The notes under the pieces: model-generated
Seen by the model: the letters and a program-made list of their open reading frames with translations, nothing else
Databases searched by the model: none
What the model was told of the DNA's origin: nothing
From: Alphaproteobacteria bacterium
GTDB lineage: Bacteria; Pseudomonadota; Alphaproteobacteria; Caulobacterales; Parvularculaceae
Assembly: GCA_030433215.1 (NCBI GenBank)
Contig: JAUIMC010000004.1
Span: 186,001 to 250,000, forward strand
Direction of reading: 5' to 3'
DNA: 64,000 bases
Translations under genes and position numbers: made by a program
Shown: one piece after another, positions 1 to 10,455 of the stretch
Position numbering within the stretch: the first letter of the stretch is position 1
Layout of the letters: each line of letters begins with the position of its first letter

Positions 1-1
1 C

Positions 2-964
<963 letters not shown>

Positions 965-982
965 TCGGTCAGTACACGAAAA

Positions 983-1017
983 AAAACGCCCGGAGCCTTG
1001 CAGGCTCCGGGCGTTTT
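983..1017. terminator. Bidirectional intrinsic terminator between katG and a convergent gene
   Basis: An A-run, then a GC-rich perfect stem (ACGCCCGGAGCC pairing with GGCTCCGGGCGT) around the loop TTGCA, then a T-run. The A-run before and T-run after the stem let it work in both directions, fitting its place between katG (+) and the lipoprotein gene (-). Confidence 0.85.
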
Positions 1018-1052
1018 CATTGGGCGTTTGTCTACCGCGCCGGACGCCGGCT

Positions 1053-1595
1053 CTAGCCGCACGCGCCCGTGCGGCGCGCCTCGATGACGAAGCGGGCCTG
1101 TTCAAGCGCCTTCATCGCGAGCTTCATCTGGGCGTCGCTCACTTCCGCGCCGCCCGCGCCCTCTTTCAATTGCGCGTCGAGCTTCATGCGCACTTCGACC
1201 CGGGTCTTCTCCCGGCCCACGGCGCCCCGATAGACGAAACGGTTGGCGCCCGAGGCGAGCTTCGGATCGGCGGGGCACGAAATCTCTCCGGCGACGGCGT
1301 TGCCTTCGCGCGCGCCGCGCCGCGTCGTGCAGCTATAGTGCAGCTTGTAATAGTTCTCCGCCAGGAGATGCGGGAACGAGGCGCTTGCGCTTTCGCGAAG
1401 ACAATAGGTTTGCGCGGCGTCCTCGGGACCGGCATGCTTTAACAATCCGGCCCCGGAAAGGGTTATCTCGTAAAGGCCCGGCGCCGGATCGACCGGCGTT
1501 TCGCTCGCCGGGTCGGCGCGATCGGAACAGGCAGCCGCCGTCCCGCAGATGACGGCCGCGATGAAATACCGACGCCGCCTGGGAAATCCGTTCAC
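1053..1595 (-). CDS. Putative DUF3617-like lipoprotein
   Basis: Small exported protein of unknown function, about 180 residues. The frame is open further upstream to a GTG at 1616, but a GTG at 1595 is preceded by GGAGG at good spacing and gives a compact signal peptide (basic NGFPRRRRYF, then IAAVICGTAAAC), so I prefer it. The AAAC site could be a lipobox, though a weak one. The mature part contains PAPGLYEITLSG, four cysteines and a C-terminal helical stretch, resembling the DUF3617 family of small periplasmic proteins; this assignment is by general resemblance. It lies 130 bases downstream of, and in the same direction as, the TAXI-channel gene, so it may be its distal partner, though both could have separate promoters. 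Confidence 0.6.
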   Translation of the reverse strand: MNGFPRRRRYFIAAVICGTAAACSDRADPASETPVDPAPGLYEITLSGAGLLKHAGPEDAAQTYCLRESASASFPHLLAENYYKLHYSCTTRRGAREGNAVAGEISCPADPKLASGANRFVYRGAVGREKTRVEVRMKLDAQLKEGAGGAEVSDAQMKLAMKALEQARFVIEARRTGACG

Positions 1596-1728
1596 AGCGC
1601 TTGCCTCCTCCGCCACGCCCCAATGGCGAGAGACTAGCCCGTGAGCGTAAAGAGGGGATTGATGGAAAAGGGAGAATAAACAAGGCCCCTTCCCGGCCCG
1701 CCCTCACTTGGGACGGCGGCGCTCGAGC

Positions 1729-4700
1729 CTACAGGGAGGTGCTGTAGTCGATATCGTCATAGTCATCGACCGCCGCCGGCTTCGGCTTGGTCACGGCGTC
1801 GCCGTGCGCCGGCCTGTCCTCGCGCTTCAGCCAGTCGCTCTTGCGCCGGTCGAGCACGACGACAAGCTGGTCGCCAGCCTGAACATTCGTCTGGGTGATG
1901 CGTTTGCCGATGACTGTGCGGAAATGATAATCGAAATCGCCGGTCTGATTTTTCAGCGCCTTGCGTTGCGTGACCGGCAGCCAGCCGATCAGCCGGAAGC
2001 CTTCGATCCGCGATTTCAGGATCGCCGCATAGGGCTGCCCGCAAATGCCGTCCGTTTCCTGCACTTCAAAAGAATAAAGATGAACGCGGTCGGTCACGTT
2101 CAACAAGGCGACCACATAATCGAGGATCTGGCTTTTCTCGTAAATCTCCTTGGTCAAGAACCGTTCAACCAGCGTGAGGCTGCAAATAATCCCGGTTGCG
2201 CCAGCGGTTTTGAACATTTCCCGGTTCTTGGCATTCAGCGCTTCGACGGTGATCTGAACCGGGTGATCCGGCTGGCGTTGCTGGAAATATTTCTTGAGAA
2301 GGCGCGTGTTCAAGATCGTCGTCGCGTCAATCTCGTTCAGATCAACATCATTGCTGCACGAACTGCGCTGTTCCTTGTTGGTGAGGAGAATGATGTGGCT
2401 GTAAATCACGTCCGGGTTCAGGCAAGCGGTAATCTCCTGATGGGTCATCAGCCGCGTTGGGGCCGGGTGTCCGTCGAGATGGGTCTGATCGTTCAGGACA
2501 TTGAGGCCTTCGTGGATGGTGGGAAACTCCTCTTCGCCGAACAGTAAAATGCCGGCAGGTTTTTTCCGGTGAATGCGGATGTCGTCCGCCGTGACTTCCT
2601 TGCATTGCTCAATCGCGGAAATGTCGCGGCGCTGCTCAATCGCGTTTCTGTTTCTGGCGCTGAAGATCAGGACATTGTCTTTTTCGAGAACAGTCGACCG
2701 CCCTTTCAGCGTCGTGAGCGGCAGGAAGAACGGCTTGTCTTCGCCCTCGCCCGCCGCGCCGCCGCCGAAGGATGAATCGAAAAGCCCCCGCTCCCGGTCC
2801 TGGCCGAGAACAAGGCCGATGAGATTGGCGCCGCGGCGGATGAGGTGCTGATGGGCCTTATAGGCCTCCTCGCCGGCGATCTTTTCGCCCGTCTTCTTTT
2901 CAACATTCTCAACGGACTCCGCTATGAACTGGTCCTGCGAGTTATAAGTCAGCACATCGAAGATAAAATCGACCAGCAGCGGGCTCACGGTCGACAGCAC
3001 GGCCATTCTCGCAATCAGCTTGTCGGGCGATATCAGCGTATTGCATCCGCAGGCGACGAAATGCGCGATGTTCTTGTCGAACGCCAGCTCGGCGCAGATA
3101 TGCATGTCCTCGCGGATTGTGCGCAAATTCATCACGGTCAGAACGCCGGTGAGATTGCCTTTTTCCCTATGCTTGCAATCGCACAGCACGATGGCGGTTT
3201 TCGCCTTCTGCGCGTTGGCGCTTTTCAGGCTGTCGCGGTCGGAGCTGTCGCCCTGGCAATAATGCACGAAACGCTGGTCGAAATTGTATTTTTCAACCGG
3301 CGATTCATCGCCGCAATCGGCGATGATGGTGATGTCCCGCTTTGCGTCCACATCCTCGCCGGTCAGATTGAAGATGATGCCCGGCGCCTTTTCGTTCCAT
3401 CCGCAGATCAGCACATGCTCGCTTTGCGTTGAGCAGGTTTCGCCCTTCATGCGTTTTTCACGCTGGCGGTTGCTCTGCGCGATCAGGAAAAAGATAAAGG
3501 TGATCGGCCCCATAATGCCGACCAGCGCCATGAAGTTGGCGATCAGCAGGCCCCATGTGCTTTGCGGCAGCGTATCCTGCAAGGTCAGACCGCTGACCAC
3601 GAAGGAGAACAGCCACAACGCGCCGTCCCACAAATTCATGCCGATGAATTCGTTGTCGATATTGTAGGTTTGCGAATAGGCGGCCTCGGTCAGCTGCACC
3701 AGCCAGAAAGAGATGATGAGCGTGATGACGGCGGCGCTGATGGCGATAATGCCCGGCGCGATCCTGGCGACGAAATCGACCGCTCTTTGGCTCAGGCTCA
3801 ATTCGCCGCGCGCGGCCGTCTCCCCAAGGCGGTTATAGGTGGTGCGATACCGCACCGCGAGATAACAGACGAAAAGAATGGCGAACCAGGCCAGCAGCGA
3901 TAGGCTGATCAGAGCCCTTATGGGCCACATCGCTTCCAGATAGCCGGCTCTTGCGAGCTCGGCGGGAACGGCGTTGTGATAAGGGATCGGATGGGACACC
4001 AGCGCCGTTTCCAGATCGCCCAAGCTCGGCCATTTCTCCTTTAATTGCGGCCAGGCGGCGATGATCTCGCGCGTGATGGCGACCGCATCGTTCCGCGACA
4101 CGCTGTCCGCAATCACAAGATAGGCCGTCACGCTCAGATGCGGGTTGCTGACGTCATCGGGGCCGACGACGGTTGTCGGCTTGTAATAGGGGTATTGTTC
4201 CGACAGCGACTGGATCACGCGCAGCGGCAGAAAGAGGCGGCGAACAATGTCGTCCTCATTCAGCGCCACCAGCTGTCCCGTCATGAAAGCCGCGTCAATG
4301 TCTCCGCTGCGCAACTGGGCGAGGCTTTCGGCCTGCGCAAGATATCTGGAGTTGAAATCGACGCCTTCGGTAAGCCCCGCCTCGTCAAGAATATGCGCCG
4401 CATTGTAATAGGTGCCGGAGCTTCGCGGACCGACGCTCACTTTCTTCCCGCGCAAATCGCCAAGCAAACTGATGCCGGCGTCGGCCCGTACGACAACCTG
4501 GACATATTCCTCGAAAAGCGGAAGGAGGCTCTGAAAATCGGAAAAGCGCGTCAGGCCGTTCTCACCGCGATAGACATAATGCGCCAGGTCATTCTGGACG
4601 ATCGCCGCGTCGACCTCGCCGCTGGAGAGTTTGTTGAGATTGTCGAGCGTGCCGCTGGTTTCGACGACCGCGATCGGCGCATTGAGTTCCGCCGCCAGAT

Positions 4701-4824
4701 CGCCCGCAAGCGCATGATAAGCCCCGCCCGGCTGCCCGGACCCGAGCCTCAAGGACCCGCCGCCTGATTGCGCGTGGGCTGTTGGCGCGGCAAATAAAAG
4801 CGCCAACAGGAAAATAATGCGCAA
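1729..4824 (-). CDS. TAXI-type periplasmic receptor fused to a pore-loop ion channel with two RCK domains
   Basis: 1031-residue membrane protein that reads as a ligand-gated ion channel. Residues 1-18 are a signal peptide. Residues 22-295 match the TAXI family of TRAP-transporter binding proteins (LRLGSGQPGGAYHALAGDLA, GKKVSVGPRSSGTYYNAAHI, DIDAAFMTGQ). One membrane helix follows (about 303-325), a short basic cytoplasmic loop, then a helix-pore loop-helix unit: helix 350-376, pore region 395-424, helix 425-449. The pore region aligns without gaps to K+ channels (ALW...D..P...WG), but the filter position reads GLTLQD instead of TVGYGD. RCK1 starts at 469 (HVLICGWNEKA) and RCK2 at about 755 (AGILLFGEEEF), with a TrkA-C-like end near 920-995. 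The topology is self-consistent: receptor outside, RCKs inside. The start is TTG; no in-frame ATG or GTG exists before the upstream stop. Ligand and ion are unknown; some TAXI proteins bind glutamate. Confidence 0.88.
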   Translation of the reverse strand: MRIIFLLALLFAAPTAHAQSGGGSLRLGSGQPGGAYHALAGDLAAELNAPIAVVETSGTLDNLNKLSSGEVDAAIVQNDLAHYVYRGENGLTRFSDFQSLLPLFEEYVQVVVRADAGISLLGDLRGKKVSVGPRSSGTYYNAAHILDEAGLTEGVDFNSRYLAQAESLAQLRSGDIDAAFMTGQLVALNEDDIVRRLFLPLRVIQSLSEQYPYYKPTTVVGPDDVSNPHLSVTAYLVIADSVSRNDAVAITREIIAAWPQLKEKWPSLGDLETALVSHPIPYHNAVPAELARAGYLEAMWPIRALISLSLLAWFAILFVCYLAVRYRTTYNRLGETAARGELSLSQRAVDFVARIAPGIIAISAAVITLIISFWLVQLTEAAYSQTYNIDNEFIGMNLWDGALWLFSFVVSGLTLQDTLPQSTWGLLIANFMALVGIMGPITFIFFLIAQSNRQREKRMKGETCSTQSEHVLICGWNEKAPGIIFNLTGEDVDAKRDITIIADCGDESPVEKYNFDQRFVHYCQGDSSDRDSLKSANAQKAKTAIVLCDCKHREKGNLTGVLTVMNLRTIREDMHICAELAFDKNIAHFVACGCNTLISPDKLIARMAVLSTVSPLLVDFIFDVLTYNSQDQFIAESVENVEKKTGEKIAGEEAYKAHQHLIRRGANLIGLVLGQDRERGLFDSSFGGGAAGEGEDKPFFLPLTTLKGRSTVLEKDNVLIFSARNRNAIEQRRDISAIEQCKEVTADDIRIHRKKPAGILLFGEEEFPTIHEGLNVLNDQTHLDGHPAPTRLMTHQEITACLNPDVIYSHIILLTNKEQRSSCSNDVDLNEIDATTILNTRLLKKYFQQRQPDHPVQITVEALNAKNREMFKTAGATGIICSLTLVERFLTKEIYEKSQILDYVVALLNVTDRVHLYSFEVQETDGICGQPYAAILKSRIEGFRLIGWLPVTQRKALKNQTGDFDYHFRTVIGKRITQTNVQAGDQLVVVLDRRKSDWLKREDRPAHGDAVTKPKPAAVDDYDDIDYSTSL

Positions 4825-4936
4825 GGCCTTTTCTAGTGTAGCAATGGTCCCCGCCCCCGTTAGTCAAGGAGAAGACTAGCCCCATGAGATCAATAGAGGC
4901 AAGCCGCGGCGGATTTACTAGCCTTCAGGCGGCTTT

Positions 4937-5006
4937 TTAGTTGTCGAGGACGCTTCTGAGCTTCCGCAGGCGGCTCGGGCGCTTCAGTTTCCGGAACGCC
5001 TTTTTC
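4937..5006 (-). pseudogene. Duplicated fragment of the rpoD 3' end
   Basis: About 70 bases nearly identical to the last 70 bases of rpoD (8443-8512), on the same strand and starting exactly at the stop codon. Translated, it ends KLKRPSRLRKLRSVLDN where RpoD ends [17 protein letters not shown]. Upstream of this the similarity stops and no start is available, so it is a remnant, not a gene. Together with the next entry it shows that DNA around the rpoD end was duplicated or shuffled. The substitutions indicate the event is not recent. Confidence 0.8.
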
Positions 5007-5040
5007 AGGGAACGCCCCCCGCACTGACCGCCCTTTCTTT

Positions 5041-5239
5041 TCACTGGCGCCGGCGCAAGAGCCCCATGCTGGCGAGGCCGCTCAGCAACAGCCAGCCCGC
5101 CGCCGGGAGCGGGACTTCCGAAGGAGGCTCCCAGCCGTCGATCCGCGACAGCTCATAATCGAGCGTCAGCTGCGCGACGCTGCGATCGAAAAACCCTTCC
5201 AGCACCAGCAGAATTCCAATGGAATAAGAAAAACCTCGA
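5041..5239 (-). pseudogene. C-terminal remnant of a VPLPA-CTERM (exosortase-substrate) protein
   Basis: Open stretch of 65 codons with no start, preceded by an in-frame TGA. It encodes a perfect VPLPA-type sorting tail: SEVPLPAAGWLLLSGLASMG followed by LLRRRQ and a stop, i.e. the VPLPA motif, a hydrophobic helix and a basic end. The preceding residues (FFDRSVAQLTLDYELSRIDG) look like the end of a secreted domain. The tail motif SEVPLP is shared with the intact gene at 5465, which lies on the opposite strand. I read this as the surviving 3' end of a second exosortase substrate once located here. Nothing else coding is visible between 4825 and 5464. Confidence 0.75.
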
Positions 5240-5384
5240 TTTCAGGAATTGTTGGCGCCGGCTTCAGTCAAACCCGGCGTTTCCAAACTATTCCACTCAC
5301 GCTCTGCTTGAACCCGCTGCGCAAACATTGTCGTGAATTAGACATTCACACCGCAAAGTGCAAAAGTCCTCTTGCAACAGCTTG

Positions 5385-5402
5385 CTTGTGAATATTCGCA
5401 AG
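5385..5402. promoter_or_regulatory. Candidate operator upstream of the VPLPA-CTERM gene
   Basis: Imperfect 18-base palindrome CTTGTGAATATTCGCAAG (one mismatched pair) 62 bases before the start at 5465. A TTGCAA lies at 5373-5378, but spacing to a -10 is not convincing. The symmetry suggests a dimeric regulator site; no regulator is identified. Confidence 0.3.
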
Positions 5403-5464
5403 CCTCGCCGGGGTGGTTCAGGGGCGGCGAATGAGCAGGCCAGGTTATCGGCGGGGGAATCGAT

Positions 5465-8374
5465 ATGACTTGTCTCAAAAGGGAAAAGGACAGGCTCGGC
5501 GCAACTGCGGAGCGAACGCCGCGCCGGGACACGCGCCTTCTAAGCGTTTCCTTGACGGCTCTGGCGGCCGCCATTCTTAACCCGGGCCACGCTTTAGCGG
5601 ACTGCACCGGCAACAACACGGATATCGTCATCTGTGACGGAACCGACAGCGCCGCCATCGCCGACGGATCGACCCCGCCCGGCGAGACCGGCAACCGGCC
5701 TTTTTTGATCAATCTGCTTCCGGGCGCTGATGTGGGTGTTGTCAGAGGCATTCTTCAATCGGGCAGCCCCAGCCTCAACCTTTCGACGCTTGGCGAAAAG
5801 CCGCCGGGGGTCGGCCAAATCAATATCGGGACGGGCGCCCATGCCGGCTTTATCGCGGTAGAAGGCCCGGGCGAAATCACGATATCCAACCAAGGCGAAT
5901 TATCCGATAGCGGAAGCATCTTTTTCGACCCCGGCCAGGCGAAACTTTCCGACGGGTACGGATTTATCAAAGCCTCGGTCACCAACGGAACTGACGCCGT
6001 CCTCGCCGGGGGGATCGGCGGCGGGGGGCCGGTGCTGGTCTCTTTCACCAATTTTGGCGAGGCCTCCGGCGCGACCCAAGTCACACAATTCACCAACAAA
6101 GCCGGCGGCGTTTTCAATGGCGAAGTCAGAAGCGGGTTTGCCGAATATCTGAGTCTTGTCGGGGCCGAGACCGTAAATTTTATCGACGGCATGCCGGTCG
6201 TCGATATCATTCCCGTTTCATTTCATAACGAGGAAGGCGCGACCATTAACGAAGCCGGCGGCGGAGTTTTCCCGACCGATGCGGTCGTGTTCGAGGATTT
6301 CACATTGCTGAATGCAGGGGGAGCCCGGCGCTCCGTCGCGCTGGAACAGACGGCGATCAATGACGGGCTGATCGCCGGCTCGGTTCGCATCATGAACGGC
6401 TCAAACGCCGATCTTGACAATGACGGCGAGGCGGACCCGTTTTACATTCGCGAAGAGGGGCTGTTCACCTTCGTCAACAATGGCGACGTGACCGAAGGGA
6501 TATCCGGTCTCGACACTGTCCTGAGCATTGAGAGCAAGGGCGATATTCGTATCGAAAACAACGGCGCCATCGGCGCCGTCGCGCCAGACAATGCGTTCGA
6601 AACGAACGGCATCGTTCTTGGCGGCGGCAACGACACGGTGATCAATGGCGGGACCATTATTGGCGATGTAAGGCTCGGCGGCGGCGACGACAAATTCCTG
6701 CTCGATCTCGATGCTGACGGCACGCCCATGGTGGACGGCAATATCGACGGGGGCGCCGGCAACGACGCCTTCGGGGTTATCAGCACCAGAGGCGACAAGA
6801 CGGCGATCATTGGCCCGACGCCGGGATCGTTCGAAAAAATCGCGGCGGAGGCTAAAGGCGACGGCGTAAGGCTCACTCTGAACGCGCTAAATCCGGGTCA
6901 GGTGATGACGGAAACCCTCGTGGCTTCGGGCGACGGCTCCATTTTCAGCAATCTTGACTTCAACGTCACGGGAAAACCACTTCTGGAGATCGAAGATTCC
7001 GGCACATATGTTCAATTGAATGGCGCCGGCGTCGTAACCAACGGTTCAGTTGCACGTTTTGGGGACGCGGGGCAGAGCCTTGTCATTGGCGGACCGCTGC
7101 ATCATGAGGGCGAAACAGGCTCGGTGTTTGAATTCGAGAGCCCCGGCTTATCGGAAATTCTTCTCATCGGCGGTGTTTTGACCACCTCCAGCCTGACACC
7201 CATCGAAAGAATTGGCGCGCCGGCGACCGACGGCCTGGTCGTCAGACTCACCGGTGGAGAAATCAGAAGCGGAGGAACAACGGCGATTTCTTCAAATGTA
7301 GCGTCGAACATCCACAATGTTAGCGGAAAAATTATCGGAAACATTCAGCTCCTGAACGCGTCAGCCCTGGGGTCGGGCGACTTCATGAATGAGGTCAGTT
7401 CTGTTTCAGGCGAGATATTCGGCGACATTACCTTTGGCGGACGCAGCCGGTTAGAACTCTTTGGCAGCAGCGTCGCCGGCGATATCGACTTCACCGCCAA
7501 CCAGTCGGATGTCGTCTTGCTCACGAGCGCACAGATCAACGGCAACATTCAACTGCGCGGCGCCAATGACTTTCTCGCAATTGATGGCGTTGGGTTTGAA
7601 TCCGGTGACGTTCAGATCGGCGGGGTCGTCGACGCCGGCGCCGGCGTCGACACGTTTCGTTTCTTCGCCCCTAGCTTCGGTGGAGCTGCCACATCCACTA
7701 TCAACAACGCAGATCAGTTCCAGAACTTCGAATTCTTTGAAAAAACCGGCGATGGAAAACTGATTGTCGCGGACGGCGATTTAAAATTCATAGACGGGAT
7801 CATCAGAGAAGGCTCAATGTCCCTTGCCAAGGACGCCAACAGCACCTTCAACTTTCTGATTATCCAGAGCGGCGCCAGCTTCGCCGGCAACGGCAAGCAG
7901 ACAGGCACGGTTAGGACGCAAAAGGGCGGAACCTACACGGCCGGGGACTCCATCGGATCGAACACGCTGATCGGCGATCTCCTCATTGAGGAAGGCGGCT
8001 TCCTCGAGGTCGAGTTCGAGCTCACCCCCGACGGCGCTATTTCGGACGAAATCAATATCGACGGCGATCTTTTCCTCGACGGCTTTCTGAAACTCGTCTT
8101 TCTCGACGGCCTGTCGCCGGACGCGGACTTTTCGTTCGACTTCCTGAATGTCAGCGGCGGCGTGACGCTCGGCGACAGTTTCGACATCATCGTCGAGGGA
8201 CTGATGGATGTCGCCTTCGGTCTCGACTTCGACCCTGTGACGGGACGGATCGCCTTCAGCGGCATTGGCGACCCTACGCCCTCGGAAGTGCCGCTGCCCC
8301 CCGCCCTGTTCCTGTTTCTCGGCGGCGCCGGCCTGCTGGCGGGCGTCCGGCGGAAAAAGCGCCTGGCGCCCTGA
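5465..8374 (+). CDS. VPLPA-CTERM sorting-domain surface protein with beta-helix-like repeats
   Basis: 969-residue secreted protein. The N-terminus has a long basic region (KREKDRLG...RTPRRDTRLL) and a hydrophobic core ending near AAILNPGHALA, an extended signal peptide. The body is Gly/Asn/Asp-rich with recurring short strands of the type NNGAIG, GGGNDTVINGGTIIGDVRLGG and GNIDGGAGNDAFG, as in right-handed parallel beta-helices of adhesins and autotransporters. No C-terminal beta-barrel is present. Instead it ends SEVPLPPALFLFLGGAGLLA plus GVRRKKRLAP, a VPLPA-CTERM tail (motif, membrane helix, basic end) of the kind cut by exosortases. Likely exported and anchored or released at the surface with exopolysaccharide; no exosortase gene is in the window. 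It runs convergently into rpoD with a shared terminator. The flanking remnants suggest local gene shuffling. Confidence 0.85.
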   Translation: MTCLKREKDRLGATAERTPRRDTRLLSVSLTALAAAILNPGHALADCTGNNTDIVICDGTDSAAIADGSTPPGETGNRPFLINLLPGADVGVVRGILQSGSPSLNLSTLGEKPPGVGQINIGTGAHAGFIAVEGPGEITISNQGELSDSGSIFFDPGQAKLSDGYGFIKASVTNGTDAVLAGGIGGGGPVLVSFTNFGEASGATQVTQFTNKAGGVFNGEVRSGFAEYLSLVGAETVNFIDGMPVVDIIPVSFHNEEGATINEAGGGVFPTDAVVFEDFTLLNAGGARRSVALEQTAINDGLIAGSVRIMNGSNADLDNDGEADPFYIREEGLFTFVNNGDVTEGISGLDTVLSIESKGDIRIENNGAIGAVAPDNAFETNGIVLGGGNDTVINGGTIIGDVRLGGGDDKFLLDLDADGTPMVDGNIDGGAGNDAFGVISTRGDKTAIIGPTPGSFEKIAAEAKGDGVRLTLNALNPGQVMTETLVASGDGSIFSNLDFNVTGKPLLEIEDSGTYVQLNGAGVVTNGSVARFGDAGQSLVIGGPLHHEGETGSVFEFESPGLSEILLIGGVLTTSSLTPIERIGAPATDGLVVRLTGGEIRSGGTTAISSNVASNIHNVSGKIIGNIQLLNASALGSGDFMNEVSSVSGEIFGDITFGGRSRLELFGSSVAGDIDFTANQSDVVLLTSAQINGNIQLRGANDFLAIDGVGFESGDVQIGGVVDAGAGVDTFRFFAPSFGGAATSTINNADQFQNFEFFEKTGDGKLIVADGDLKFIDGIIREGSMSLAKDANSTFNFLIIQSGASFAGNGKQTGTVRTQKGGTYTAGDSIGSNTLIGDLLIEEGGFLEVEFELTPDGAISDEINIDGDLFLDGFLKLVFLDGLSPDADFSFDFLNVSGGVTLGDSFDIIVEGLMDVAFGLDFDPVTGRIAFSGIGDPTPSEVPLPPALFLFLGGAGLLAGVRRKKRLAP

Positions 8375-8409
8375 GCGGTCTTCGCCAAGAATGGGCGGCC
8401 TTCGCCAAG

Positions 8410-8440
8410 AAAAAGCCCCGGACATTGCCGGGGCTTTTTT
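8410..8440. terminator. Bidirectional terminator between the VPLPA-CTERM gene and rpoD
   Basis: Perfect stem AAAAAGCCCCGG / CCGGGGCTTTTT with a short ACATTG loop, A-run before and T-run after. Just upstream, the segment CTTCGCCAAGAA is present twice as a direct repeat (8382-8411). Confidence 0.88.
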
Positions 8441-8442
8441 GA

Positions 8443-10443
<2,001 letters not shown>

Positions 10444-10455
10444 GTTGAAATACCT

